Positions 39,880 through 47,050 of a stretch of DNA of 64,000 nucleotides are shown here, piece after piece. A program made the position numbers and the translations under genes. The notes under the pieces were generated by a model. The model searched no databases and was not told the DNA's origin. It saw nothing but the letters and a program-made list of their open reading frames with translations. Source of the DNA: Streptosporangium album (GTDB lineage: Bacteria > Actinomycetota > Actinomycetes > Streptosporangiales > Streptosporangiaceae); the NCBI RefSeq assembly GCF_014203795.1, contig NZ_JACHJU010000002.1, positions 248,001 through 312,000 on the forward strand, read 5' to 3'. The stretch's first letter is position 1; each line of letters starts with the position of its first letter.

Positions 39880-40115
39880 AGGTCTTCCTTCCAGGTCTCC
39901 CGGACCGCGTCGCGCAGCTGGCCGGAGATGTAGCCGATGCGGCGGGTGCCGATGGCGGCGGTGATGAGTGCGTCGACCGCGCCGGCCAGGAGGGCGATGG
40001 TGTGGCCGACGACGGCGAGGGCGACCAGCACCCACATGATGAGGGTGGCGAGGGCGTTGCGTGCCCGCTGTCGCAGCGGGTGCCGGGCTTCGGTGATGAC
40101 GTAGACGGTCCTCAC
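39876..40115 (-). CDS. Small membrane protein of the transfer operon
   Basis: A 79-residue product from GTG 40115, overlapping both neighbours by four bases. One clear hydrophobic segment lies at about 22-55 (LATLIMWVLVALAVVGHTIA, then LLAGAVDALITAAIG), with basic ends. Small membrane proteins in Streptomyces transfer operons (Spd proteins) help plasmid spread within mycelium. A similar function is inferred here. Confidence 0.6.
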   Translation of the reverse strand: MRTVYVITEARHPLRQRARNALATLIMWVLVALAVVGHTIALLAGAVDALITAAIGTRRIGYISGQLRDAVRETWKEDL

Positions 40116-41614
40116 TGTGAGCTCCCGTTTACGGCCTTGACCTTCTTCGAGGTGGCCTTGCGCCGCTCCCGCCAGGGGAGCGCCTCGACGAGCTCGGCCC
40201 GTAGCCGTGACGCCTGCGCTATGTCAGCGTTCGCCTCATTGGCGAGGTCAACAACGCGGGGGTAGCGGCCTTCTACGCGCTCCTTCTCCCAGAAGGCGCG
40301 CATGACATCAGCCTTGCTCTGGTCGCTGACATCGTCGTTGACGTCGCCTGGGGTCATCTCGGGCGTCAACGGTGACGTCATATCGGCGAGGGCGGGCGGC
40401 GGCCACGGCAGGTTGAACACGGCCGGGTCGTTGACATCGAAGTTGATCGGGTCGATGACATCCGGGCGAGTCATCTCGGAGGTCATCTCCGGAGTCACCG
40501 CGGGGGCTTGCCCGGTCCACTCCGGGGGCACGATCATGATGGGCTCGATGACCCCGTTGTTGACGGGGTTGATGATCCCGCGGCGAGTCACCTCGGCCAC
40601 GCTCTGACCGGTCAGGTCAGCGACGAGCATGGACAGATTCGCCTCCATCGCCTGCAGCCGCTCCACCTCTGCGCGGGCCTGGCCGCGGGTGGTGACGGTG
40701 TCGTTCAGCCGCCGGGTTTCCTCGGCCAGCTCGGCGAAGGCGCTCGGCTCCGCGGGTGGCGTCCACGCGGAGGCGGGCTCCAGGTCCACCAGGGCGCCCG
40801 CGGAGTACAGGGACGCAATCTCGGAGGCGAGGGCGCGCTGCAGCTCGGCGTCGCGGCCGATGCCGGTGTGAGCGTGCGCCGCGGCGTAGAAGCGCTCCAG
40901 GCGGGCCGTGGCGCGGGCAACCGTGCGCGGCTTGGCGCCGGCCTCGCGGAGCGCCCGCACCCGCTTGGCGGCCAGGGCGACGCGGTCGAAGCGGCGCCGG
41001 GTGTCAACCTCGTCCGCGGTACGGTCCTGGGCCTCGGCGAGGCCGACCCGGACGAGGACCCGCTCAGGGGTGATGCGCCAGTTGATCCGCTTACGGCCGG
41101 TCGCGCGCCGCCGCTCGATCGCCATGCCGCGCTCCCACAGCCACGCGGCCACCAGCGGGGCCGCGAGCCGGAACAGCGCCTCGGGCAGGGACGCGGCTTC
41201 CATCGCGGACAGCACCGCGGACAGGGACGTGAGCGCCCACACGGCGAGGCCATCGATGCCCGCGGAGTAGTTCTCCCGCATGTTCTTCCGGGCCCGCACG
41301 GCGGAGGTGACGACGGCGACCTCGATGAAGGCGAACATCAGGGCGCGCAGCGACCAGTGGACGTCGCCGATGATGCGGTCGAGGAACTGCCACATGCCTT
41401 GGGCGGACACGATGGTGGCGATGGACGCGGCCAGCCAGGTGAGCAGGTCGGCGCCGGACGCCGGCTTCTTACGGGTGGCCAGGCGTCCGAGGGAGCGCAG
41501 GCCGCTCACGGTGTGGATGGCGAGCACCGTGCCGAGGCCGAGCGCGAAGGCGCCGCTGAGGATCTGCCACCAGATCGGCGGGACAGACGCTAGCCAGTGA
41601 GTTATGGTCTGCAT
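40112..41614 (-). CDS. DUF2637 membrane protein
   Basis: A 500-residue protein. The first 190 residues are the DUF2637 module with four hydrophobic segments (WWQILSGAFALGLGTVLAIH, DLLTWLAASIATIVSAQGMW, RALMFAFIEVAVVTSAVRAR and a further one including LAVWALTSLSAVLSAMEAAS). A conserved basic part follows (WERGMAIERRRATG). Residues about 195-300 are helical with Arg/Ala, and 300-500 are low-complexity linkers around short acidic helices (many Met, Thr, Asp). DUF2637 proteins accompany traB genes on Streptomyces plasmids and integrative elements, and are thought to be involved in spreading or its regulation. It starts the leftward transfer operon. Confidence 0.75.
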   Translation of the reverse strand: MQTITHWLASVPPIWWQILSGAFALGLGTVLAIHTVSGLRSLGRLATRKKPASGADLLTWLAASIATIVSAQGMWQFLDRIIGDVHWSLRALMFAFIEVAVVTSAVRARKNMRENYSAGIDGLAVWALTSLSAVLSAMEAASLPEALFRLAAPLVAAWLWERGMAIERRRATGRKRINWRITPERVLVRVGLAEAQDRTADEVDTRRRFDRVALAAKRVRALREAGAKPRTVARATARLERFYAAAHAHTGIGRDAELQRALASEIASLYSAGALVDLEPASAWTPPAEPSAFAELAEETRRLNDTVTTRGQARAEVERLQAMEANLSMLVADLTGQSVAEVTRRGIINPVNNGVIEPIMIVPPEWTGQAPAVTPEMTSEMTRPDVIDPINFDVNDPAVFNLPWPPPALADMTSPLTPEMTPGDVNDDVSDQSKADVMRAFWEKERVEGRYPRVVDLANEANADIAQASRLRAELVEALPWRERRKATSKKVKAVNGSSQ

Positions 41615-41701
41615 CGTTCCGTTCCTGTTCAGAGCAGGGGTGGGGCTAGGTAGGGGAGCTCCACCGGCCGGCCGCTGGTGGGGCTCTCCTGCGTGTGGGG
41701 G

Positions 41702-42025
41702 TTAGTGGCCGTGGCGGATGAGGGCGTCGTCGTCCACCTGCTCCTCCTCGGGGGCGGAGCAGGTGGGGGAGCAGGCGAACAGCTGGATGCCGTCGAGCAT
41801 CCCGACCGGCACCATGCGGATCTCCGTGGTCTGGGTGCACCCGCAGCGGGCGCACGCCCATCCGGCGCGCTGGAACGGGGTGAGGGTGGACGGGTTGAGC
41901 TGGGCGGGCGGGGTGGAGGCGACCGTGCAGAGGCCGCACTGGCCGGTGGGCTTGCCGTGGCGGCAGGTGACGGCCGCGGCCTGGCGGGTGGACCAGGCGG
42001 CCTCGATGCGAAGAGCGCTGAGCAC
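41702..42025 (-). CDS. Cys-rich zinc-ribbon-like protein
   Basis: A 107-residue leftward gene. It carries a CRHGKPTGQCGLC knuckle, then WACARCGCTQTTEIR, then FACSPTCSAPEEE, so nine Cys in about 80 residues, arranged as two possible zinc sites. This is typical of small proteins in actinobacterial mobile elements. No catalytic motif is visible. It lies upstream of the transfer operon. Confidence 0.6.
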   Translation of the reverse strand: MLSALRIEAAWSTRQAAAVTCRHGKPTGQCGLCTVASTPPAQLNPSTLTPFQRAGWACARCGCTQTTEIRMVPVGMLDGIQLFACSPTCSAPEEEQVDDDALIRHGH

Positions 42026-42097
42026 GGGGTTCTCCTAACGGCTGGGGTCTGGCGTTCCGCGAGACCGCCCTCCAGGGAGGGCAGCCAGGGCGCAGCG

Positions 42098-42505
42098 TCA
42101 GGCGGTGGCGTACGAGCCGGGCAGGGCGGCGAGGGCGGTGAAGAAGCCGCTGCCGCGCGTCTCGGCGACGATCTTCGGCAGGTGGGCGCGGGCGGCCTCG
42201 ATCGCGGCGGCGGTGGCGGCCTGCTCGGCCTGCGCGGCGTCCTGGGCGGTGCGCAGGTTGCAGGAGGTCGTGGCGAGGATGCTGGAGGCCCGCCCGGTCT
42301 CGTAGGTGACGGTGTCCCAGCCGGGGCCGTCCATGTCCTCGGTGGCCTCGGCGAGGTGGTCGAGGCCGGTGGCCTGGTCGCGCTGGGCGTCGGCGAGGTG
42401 GCCGATGACGGCGGCGATGTCGCCGTCCCAGTTCTCGTCGGTGAGGGCGGCGGGCAGAAGGGCGGAGAGGCGGGCGATCTGGGCGGCGATCTCGGTGGCG
42501 TTCAT
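42098..42505 (-). CDS. Helical hypothetical protein
   Basis: A 135-residue protein from ATG 42505 with AGGAG nine bases upstream; the longer frame to 42730 would overlap the next gene and its operator. It is almost all helix, rich in Ala, Asp and Glu (AAQIARLSALLPAALTDENW, HLADAQRDQATGLDHLAEAT, AAQAEQAATAAAIEAARAHL). The GC-rich codon bias supports coding. The 21-base box at 42550-42570 precedes it, a copy of one before the next gene. Confidence 0.6.
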   Translation of the reverse strand: MNATEIAAQIARLSALLPAALTDENWDGDIAAVIGHLADAQRDQATGLDHLAEATEDMDGPGWDTVTYETGRASSILATTSCNLRTAQDAAQAEQAATAAAIEAARAHLPKIVAETRGSGFFTALAALPGSYATA

Positions 42506-42549
42506 GCTGCGCTCCTGATTCCTTGGGGCTAATGCGCTTATCATCAACT

Positions 42550-42865
42550 CTAGCGCTGAGGTTTTCAAGGCGTTCAGGGAGATTGCCGCCAAGATCTTTG
42601 CGTTAGCTCCCTGAGCTGCCCTTACGCGGCCTGCCCGGAGGCTTGCGGCCCGCGATGAACTCCAGCACCGTCGACTCCAACCACCACGGCGTGCGCTGAT
42701 CGTGGTGCCCGTCAGGCTTGGGCGCATCACCGCGCGCCACCCGAGCGCGCCATGATGGCGGCTTCATGCCGGCCAGCTCGGCGACTTCCTTGGTCACGAG
42801 CTTCCGGTCTTCCTTCTCTGACATCACGCCTCACAGATTGCTCCCTAGCGCTGAGGTTTACAAGG
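42550..42865. promoter_or_regulatory. Two copies of a 21-bp box upstream of two leftward genes
   Basis: CTAGCGCTGAGGTTTTCAAGG at 42550-42570 is repeated with one difference (T to A) at 42845-42865. Each copy lies 20-45 bases upstream of a leftward start (42505 and 42824). Read on the minus strand, each begins with TTGAAA or TTGTAA and contains a CTCAGCGCTAG near-palindrome. A common promoter with an operator for one of the nearby GntR proteins is the best explanation. Confidence 0.7.
42603..42824 (-). CDS. Excisionase-like helix-turn-helix protein
   Basis: A 73-residue protein; ATG 42824 is preferred to GTG 42827. The sequence EDRKLVTKEVAELAGMKPPS, then WRARVARGDAPKPDG, then the wing TPWWLESTVLEFIAGRKPPG is the winged helix_17/excisionase pattern. 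Most likely an Xis-type factor for the recombinase, or a small regulator of the transfer genes. It carries the 21-bp box just upstream. Confidence 0.65.
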   Translation of the reverse strand: MSEKEDRKLVTKEVAELAGMKPPSWRARVARGDAPKPDGHHDQRTPWWLESTVLEFIAGRKPPGRPRKGSSGS

Positions 42866-42873
42866 TGAGTGGA

Positions 42874-43092
42874 CTACGGGGCGGGGTACGGCTGACCCGA
42901 GCGGTCAGCGTCGGCGACCTCGGAGGGCCGGTGGAGCAGCGTCAACGGGCCGTAGAGGCGGGCCACATCGTCCAGGGGGGCGAACGTGCCGGACCGGCTC
43001 GTCAGATGCAGCCCGAACTCCCGGTAGCCGTGGACGAACCACAGGACGCCGCGACTGTCGGTGGCGAGGTCTCCAGGCTGGAGCTCGGTCAT
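42874..43092 (-). CDS. Small beta-rich hypothetical protein
   Basis: A 72-residue protein from ATG 43092 with GAGGAGA upstream. It reads TELQPGDLATDSRGVLWFVH, then GYREFGLHLTSRSGTFAPLD, a short KOW/SH3-like beta pattern common in small proteins of streptomycete mobile elements. The last 15 residues are disordered. The function is unknown. The 249 bp up to the next gene contain only hairpins. Confidence 0.55.
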   Translation of the reverse strand: MTELQPGDLATDSRGVLWFVHGYREFGLHLTSRSGTFAPLDDVARLYGPLTLLHRPSEVADADRSGQPYPAP

Positions 43093-43209
43093 GCGGGTCT
43101 CCTCGGTGAGATGGTGCGGCCCCGCCCGGGGGATGCGGGCGGGGCCGGGTTTGAGCGGCGGCCTCGGTGCCGCGCCACGGGTGATCCGAGGCCGCCAGAT
43201 CTGGGGTGG

Positions 43210-43337
43210 TCTCGCCCCGCACCTCCAGCCGGGGCGAGACCACGGTCCCGGCCAGACCCCGGTGACGCCGGGGGCTGCACCTGGCCGGGGGTGGTGCACC
43301 TGGTTGCCGCGCCCGCAGCAGTCACGGCAACCAGGTG
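43210..43337. terminator. Two hairpins in the gap 43093-43341
   Basis: TCTCGCCCC/GGGGCGAGA (43210-43239) has a 9-bp stem and 12-base loop. CACCTGGTTGCCG/CGGCAACCAGGTG (43297-43337) has a 13-bp stem. The second lies just past the leftward gene at 43342 and is a good terminator for that gene pair. The rest of the gap has no gene that I can support. Confidence 0.65.
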
Positions 43338-43341
43338 GTCT

Positions 43342-43536
43342 CTACGGGGCGTGCGAGCCGAACCTGACCCCCAACATCCCCGGGGTTTGTGGGCACTGAC
43401 CCGCTGGCAGCCTGCCTTGCGGGTAGGCGGACGCCCAGAACTCGCCCAGATACATCGACCACGCCATGTAGAGCTCCGCCTTGCATGCGCTGCATCTCGG
43501 CGGCTGGCCCTGGTCGCGGTCGGATTCGGAGGTCAT
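43342..43536 (-). CDS. Small protein with CxxC, coupled to the HATPase-type gene
   Basis: A 64-residue product. Its ATG overlaps the stop of the preceding gene (ATGA). It contains PPRCSACKAELYMAW, a CxxC site, and a later single Cys. The remainder (YLGEFWASAYPQGR) is unremarkable. The coupling suggests it acts with the HATPase-type protein. A strong hairpin follows. Confidence 0.5.
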   Translation of the reverse strand: MTSESDRDQGQPPRCSACKAELYMAWSMYLGEFWASAYPQGRLPAGQCPQTPGMLGVRFGSHAP

Positions 43537-43889
43537 GCAGGTGTTGCTTGCTGGGCGCGGATCTCAACCTCTGTCAGGTGGCCGCCGGCGTTGCCGCTGG
43601 ATCGCGCGGACCAGACGAGGGTGGACACCTGCGCCCACTCGGTACCGGTGGGCTCGAACGCCTGGCCGGGGTCCTGGATCTCGACCTTGAGCCCTTCGTC
43701 TGAGGTGGTGGCCTTGAGGTGGATCGTGCCGTCCTTGGGGGTGCGGCGGATCGCGATGGCCATCAGCTCGCCGATCACCTCTCCGGCGTCCTTGGTGAGG
43801 CTGGGGTGGTGGGCTGAGGCGACGGATCGGATCCACTCTTGCGCGCCCCGGATCGAGGCGGGGGCGCCGGGCAGGGATTGCTCATACAT
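43533..43889 (-). CDS. Small HATPase-fold (SpoIIAB/RsbW-like) protein
   Basis: A 118-residue protein with the shape of the anti-sigma/histidine-kinase-type ATPase fold. An N-terminal helix (SIRGAQEWIRSVASAHHP) leads to the N-box-like helix DAGEVIGELMAIAIRRTPKDG. Next comes a strand with a weak G1-like DPG motif (LKVEIQDPGQAF) and a C-terminal strand. The Asn of the ATP-binding N-box is replaced, so nucleotide binding is uncertain. It is one of many stand-alone HATPase proteins in actinobacteria. It is divergent from a GntR gene across an operator region. Confidence 0.6.
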   Translation of the reverse strand: MYEQSLPGAPASIRGAQEWIRSVASAHHPSLTKDAGEVIGELMAIAIRRTPKDGTIHLKATTSDEGLKVEIQDPGQAFEPTGTEWAQVSTLVWSARSSGNAGGHLTEVEIRAQQATPA

Positions 43890-43899
43890 CGGGGGACCG

Positions 43900-43969
43900 C
43901 CAAGCTTGGTAGCTAGATTCGCTGTCTGATACCTAGCTTGCAAGCTAGGCACCAAGGCAGTCAAGCTAG
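43900..43969. promoter_or_regulatory. GntR-type operator cluster in a divergent promoter
   Basis: CCTAGCTTGCAAGCTAGG (43932-43949) is a perfect 18-bp palindrome. A CCAAGCTTGG palindrome lies at 43900-43909, and further half-sites at 43911-43915 (AGCTA) and 43962-43969 (CAAGCTAG). The cluster lies between the leftward HATPase gene (start 43889) and the rightward GntR gene (start 43975), so GntR autoregulation is likely. Confidence 0.75.
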
Positions 43970-43974
43970 TCCCT

Positions 43975-44751
43975 GTGGCGGATTACGAAGAGCGACCCCG
44001 ATACCTGCGCATAGCGGACGAACTCCGTGCGCTCATCACCTCAGGCGAACTGGCCGAGGGGGATCGCCTGCCATCCATCCCAGAGATCATGAAGAGGTAC
44101 GGCGTAGCGGACGGCACCGCCCGGGATGTGCTGCGCGCACTGACCTCTGAAGGCATTGCTGTCTCCAAGCCGGGTAGTGGCACTTACGTTCGGGTCCGGC
44201 CGCAGCTAAAACGGCTGGTCCGCACCTGGTATCGAAACCTGCGCGCTGGGTCTCCATTCGCTGCAGACATGGAACGACAGGGCCATTCGGGGAGTTGGGA
44301 CTACGACTCGCAGACCGTTGTTGCGCCGCCCGAGATCCGCGAGCGCCTCGGCATGCCCGACCCAGACGGCGACCGCCCCGATGTCATGCGAACCGCTTAC
44401 GTGTTTCGCGCAGATGGGCGCCCCGTCATGCTCTCCACCAGTTGGGAACCCCTGTCGCTCGTCCGGGGTACGCCAATCTTCATGCCCGAAGAAGGCGCCC
44501 ATGGTGGCCGCGGTGTAGTCGAGCGCATGCTGGCCATCGGCGTCCACGTGGACGGGTTCATCGAGACTGTGGGCGCCCGCCTCGGCACGGTGGAGGAATG
44601 CACCCAGTTGGAGCAGCCGCCCGGTAGCGTGATGATGATGACGATCGACCGCCGGTACCCAGCAGGGGAGCAGGTCGTCGAGGTGGCTGACATCGTGCTG
44701 CCGGCCGACCTGTACTTGCTCGTCTACTCCGGCCCGGTCGGTGAGGCCTGA
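43975..44751 (+). CDS. GntR/HutC-family regulator with UTRA domain (KorSA-like)
   Basis: A 258-residue protein. The GntR winged helix is at about 5-75 (PRYLRIADELRALITSGELA, EGDRLPSIPEIMKRYGVADG, RDVLRALTSEGIAVSKPGSG, TYV). The UTRA ligand-binding domain covers about 100-250 (MRTAYVFRADGRPVMLSTSW, GVVERMLAIGVHVDGFIETV). The domain pair is that of KorSA, which represses transfer and replication functions in pSAM2-type elements. GTG start; operator cluster immediately upstream; terminator at 44767-44800. Its likely targets are itself, the divergent gene pair and possibly the boxed promoters at 42.5-42.9 kb. Confidence 0.85.
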   Translation: MADYEERPRYLRIADELRALITSGELAEGDRLPSIPEIMKRYGVADGTARDVLRALTSEGIAVSKPGSGTYVRVRPQLKRLVRTWYRNLRAGSPFAADMERQGHSGSWDYDSQTVVAPPEIRERLGMPDPDGDRPDVMRTAYVFRADGRPVMLSTSWEPLSLVRGTPIFMPEEGAHGGRGVVERMLAIGVHVDGFIETVGARLGTVEECTQLEQPPGSVMMMTIDRRYPAGEQVVEVADIVLPADLYLLVYSGPVGEA

Positions 44752-44766
44752 CCCTGAACATGCGGA

Positions 44767-44800
44767 AGGCCGCCTTACCCGATGCGGGATGAGGCGGCCT
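44767..44800. terminator. Terminator after the GntR gene
   Basis: AGGCCGCCT pairs with AGGCGGCCT, and an inner CCCG-ATG-CGGG adds a second small stem; the run ATTTGCCTTTT follows. It separates the two GntR genes. Confidence 0.8.
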
Positions 44801-44868
44801 ATTTGCCTTTTACCAGGACACATCGACCTGTAAATCTGTGGGGATAGGCCAACAGTTCGAGGCGGTCT

Positions 44869-45300
44869 ATGCCCGCCCTACAGTTCATGATCATGACGAT
44901 CGATCCGACGAGCCACGAGCCGCGATACAGGCAGCTCGCCCGGCTGCTTCGCGAGCGGATCGACGCCGGCGACTACCGGCCTGGCCAGCGGCTCCCCAGC
45001 GAAGAGAGGCTTGAGCAGATCTACGGTCTTGGCCGCAACGCGGTACGAGATGCTCTACGCATACTCAAGGCTGAAGGGGTTGTCCGCACAGTGACAGGCT
45101 CTGGGTCTTACGTGCGGGGCCGGCAGGAGGTCACCATGGTGCGAGTCACCAGCGGGGCGGTCATTGCGACTCGTATGCCGACCGCGGAGGAGCGGCAGGC
45201 GCTGGGGCTCGATGAAGGGGTGGCGTTGTTCGTGGTCGAGCGTCCGGGCCAGGAGCCTGAGGTGTTGGCGGGCGACAGGACCACGCTGATCGTTGAGTAG
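44869..45300 (+). CDS. Short GntR-type regulator
   Basis: A 143-residue protein. The GntR winged helix is complete (PRYRQLARLLRERIDAGDYR, PGQRLPSEERLEQIYGLGRN, AVRDALRILKAEGVVRTVTG, SGSYV). The effector domain is reduced to about 60 residues (RVTSGAVIATRMPTAEERQA, LGLDEGVALFVVERPGQE). Such truncated HutC proteins are common in Streptomyces elements next to int-xis genes. ATG 44869 has GAGGCGG upstream; ATG at 44887 and 44893 are alternatives. It is the last intact gene of the mobile region. Confidence 0.75.
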   Translation: MPALQFMIMTIDPTSHEPRYRQLARLLRERIDAGDYRPGQRLPSEERLEQIYGLGRNAVRDALRILKAEGVVRTVTGSGSYVRGRQEVTMVRVTSGAVIATRMPTAEERQALGLDEGVALFVVERPGQEPEVLAGDRTTLIVE

Positions 45301-45327
45301 GAGCGGCGCGTAAGCGCTACAAAGACA

Positions 45328-45365
45328 GGCCACCCCGGCAATAAGCCTGCCGGGGTGGCCGCTTT
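45328..45365. terminator. Strong terminator at the end of the mobile region
   Basis: GGCCACCCCGGCA and TGCCGGGGTGGCC form a perfect 13-bp stem with loop ATAAGCC, followed by GCTTTCCCCC. It lies 27 bases after the second GntR gene. Confidence 0.85.
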
Positions 45366-45538
45366 CCCCCTTCAGGGGGGCAACATCGCCAGTCGTACGC
45401 CGTGGGGATGGGCAACCGGCGATGCTGCCGTTTTGAATCCCTCGCCATACCACGGGCGGACTAGGCACCGGATCGTATCTGCTCGACACTTCCTTGTCAT
45501 CCTCCTGCGCGTGGCGTGTCAATCATCCAGGTGATCGG

Positions 45539-45578
45539 ATGTCTAGAAGACCGCGCCTAACGATCAATGTCTAAAGAC
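45539..45578. other. Candidate right attachment site (attR)
   Basis: ATGTCTAGAAGAC (45539-45551) and ATGTCTAAAGAC (45567-45578) are near-repeats. Each has a GTCT...AGAC inverted core, which resembles tyrosine recombinase binding sites. The second covers the first codons of the truncated SPFH gene, exactly where homology to the full-length family begins. The left partner is outside this window, so the crossover sequence cannot be defined. Confidence 0.5.
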
Positions 45579-46187
45579 AACGTCGAGACGACCGTGTCCG
45601 GGGTGGCGACGTTCACGCTGAACACCGACTGCAAGACGCTGCAGCACTTCCACGAGAAGATCGGGCTGAAGTTCCGCGCCTACTACGAGGACGGCGAGTC
45701 CGCCGGATGGCGACGGATGCTCAACACCTACATGCGGCTGCCGCTGGACCGGGCCATGGACGCCGCGTCACAGGAGTTCGAGTGGCGGGGACTGTTCAAC
45801 GACCCGAAGGTGAAGCAGGAATGGGAGGCCCGGGTCGGGGTGCTCGCCCGGCAGTTCATCGAGGAGACGGCCGGGGCCGACTACTTCTGCAACCAGAACT
45901 ACGTCGGCAACGGCGAGTGCGGTGACATCTCCCTGACCATCCAGAAGCCCGAGCCTCCGGAGGCACTGGTGAGCGCTCTCGCCTCCGAGCAGGCGGCCAA
46001 GGCCGAGAACGTCGCCCAGGCCCAGCGCAATGCCAAGGTCCGCACCGAGATCGAGTCCATAAAGGATCTCGTCAAGGTCCTCGGCCCGCAGGGCGCCGTG
46101 CTCTGGCAGGCCATCCAGAAGGGCCAGGTCTCGGTCGTCCCGGTGCCCCAGGGCAGCAACCTCAACATCACCCCGCCGGCCCGCTAG
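45567..46187 (+). pseudogene. 3' fragment of an SPFH (band 7) protein gene
   Basis: A 206-residue open frame that starts in the middle of an SPFH domain: SKDNVETTVSGVATFTLNTD, HFHEKIGLKFRAYYEDGESA, GWRRMLNTYMRLPLDRAMDA. The C-terminal helical part (EPPEALVSALASEQAAKAEN) and the end VVPVPQGSNLNITPP follow. From memory, full-length actinobacterial members carry about 85 more residues with an N-terminal membrane helix before this point. Here the ATG has no ribosome binding site and an in-frame TAA lies nine bases upstream. The gene was most likely split by integration of the mobile element, its 5' part now lying beyond the left end. Confidence 0.75.
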
Positions 46188-46201
46188 CCGTACGGCCGGC
46201 G

Positions 46202-47050
46202 TCACCCGTCCGACGAGAGGCCGACGGGATCCCCGTCCGCCCCGTCCCCCGACCGGGGGGTGGGCGGACGCCGGCCGTCCCGTGCGCTCCCGTCCACCGG
46301 AGCGGCGGGGCTGGGGCCCAGCTCGGCACCGAAATCGCGGGCGATCGTCCGCATGCCGTCGGCGAGCTCCTCCCGGTCGAGCGCGTCGATCCGCTCGGCC
46401 GGTCCGGACACCGACATGGCGGCGACCATCCGGGCCCCGTCGTGCACCCCCACGGCCAGGCAGTGCACGCCGAACTCCTCCTCGCCCAGATCCATCGCAT
46501 ATCCCCGGCCCCGCACCCGCTTCAGCTCGGTGAGCATGGCGGGCAGGTCGGTGATCGTGTTGGCGGTCCGCCGTGGCATGCCGGTCCGCATCACCAGCGA
46601 AGCCACCTCCGCGTCCGCCCGACCGGCCATCAGCACCTTCCCCACCGCGGTGCTGTGCGGCAGCACCCGCCTGCCCACCTCGGCGAACATCCGCAGCCGA
46701 CGGGGCGAGGGCACCTGGGCGACGTAGACGACGAAATCGCCCTCCAGCACGGCCAGGTTGGCCGTCTCACCGGACAGTTCCACCATCCGCGTCAGGTACG
46801 GCTGCGCCCAGGCGCCGACCATGCGCTCGGCCACCCCGCCGAGCCGTACCAGCGCGCCGCCCAGCGCGTAACGGCGGTCGGACTCCTGGCGTACGTAACC
46901 CCGGTCGAGCAGCGCGCGCAGCAGCCGGTGGATCGTCCCGTACGGCAGGCCGGTCCTGGCCGCGATCTCCGAGAGCCCCGCCTCCCCGCCCCGTTCGGCC
47001 AGCGCCTCCAGCACGTCCAGCGCCCGGTCGATCGACTGCACCCCACTCAT
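46202..47050 (-). CDS. IclR-family transcriptional regulator
   Basis: A 282-residue regulator. The winged helix is at about 3-65 (VQSIDRALDVLEALAERGGE, LSEIAARTGLPYGTIHRLLR, ALLDRGYVRQESDRRYALGG). The effector domain follows (LAVLEGDFVVYVAQVPSPRR, LPHSTAVGKVLMAG, GYAMDLGEEEFGVHCLAVGV). The ATG overlaps the stop of glcF (ATGA), so it is the last gene of the glycolate oxidase operon. IclR-type proteins often sense glyoxylate or related acids. The operon and the nearby malate synthase are the obvious targets. A low-complexity tail of about 30 residues ends the protein. Confidence 0.88.
   Translation of the reverse strand: MSGVQSIDRALDVLEALAERGGEAGLSEIAARTGLPYGTIHRLLRALLDRGYVRQESDRRYALGGALVRLGGVAERMVGAWAQPYLTRMVELSGETANLAVLEGDFVVYVAQVPSPRRLRMFAEVGRRVLPHSTAVGKVLMAGRADAEVASLVMRTGMPRRTANTITDLPAMLTELKRVRGRGYAMDLGEEEFGVHCLAVGVHDGARMVAAMSVSGPAERIDALDREELADGMRTIARDFGAELGPSPAAPVDGSARDGRRPPTPRSGDGADGDPVGLSSDG

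Noticed and set aside
37817..39964. 715-codon rightward open frame opposite the traB-like gene
   Set aside because: The opposite strand has complete Walker A and B motifs and membrane helices; this frame has neither domain nor start signal.
45301..45566. tRNA gene as integration target
   Set aside because: No cloverleaf or T-loop sequence is seen at the right end; the truncated SPFH gene explains the junction better.
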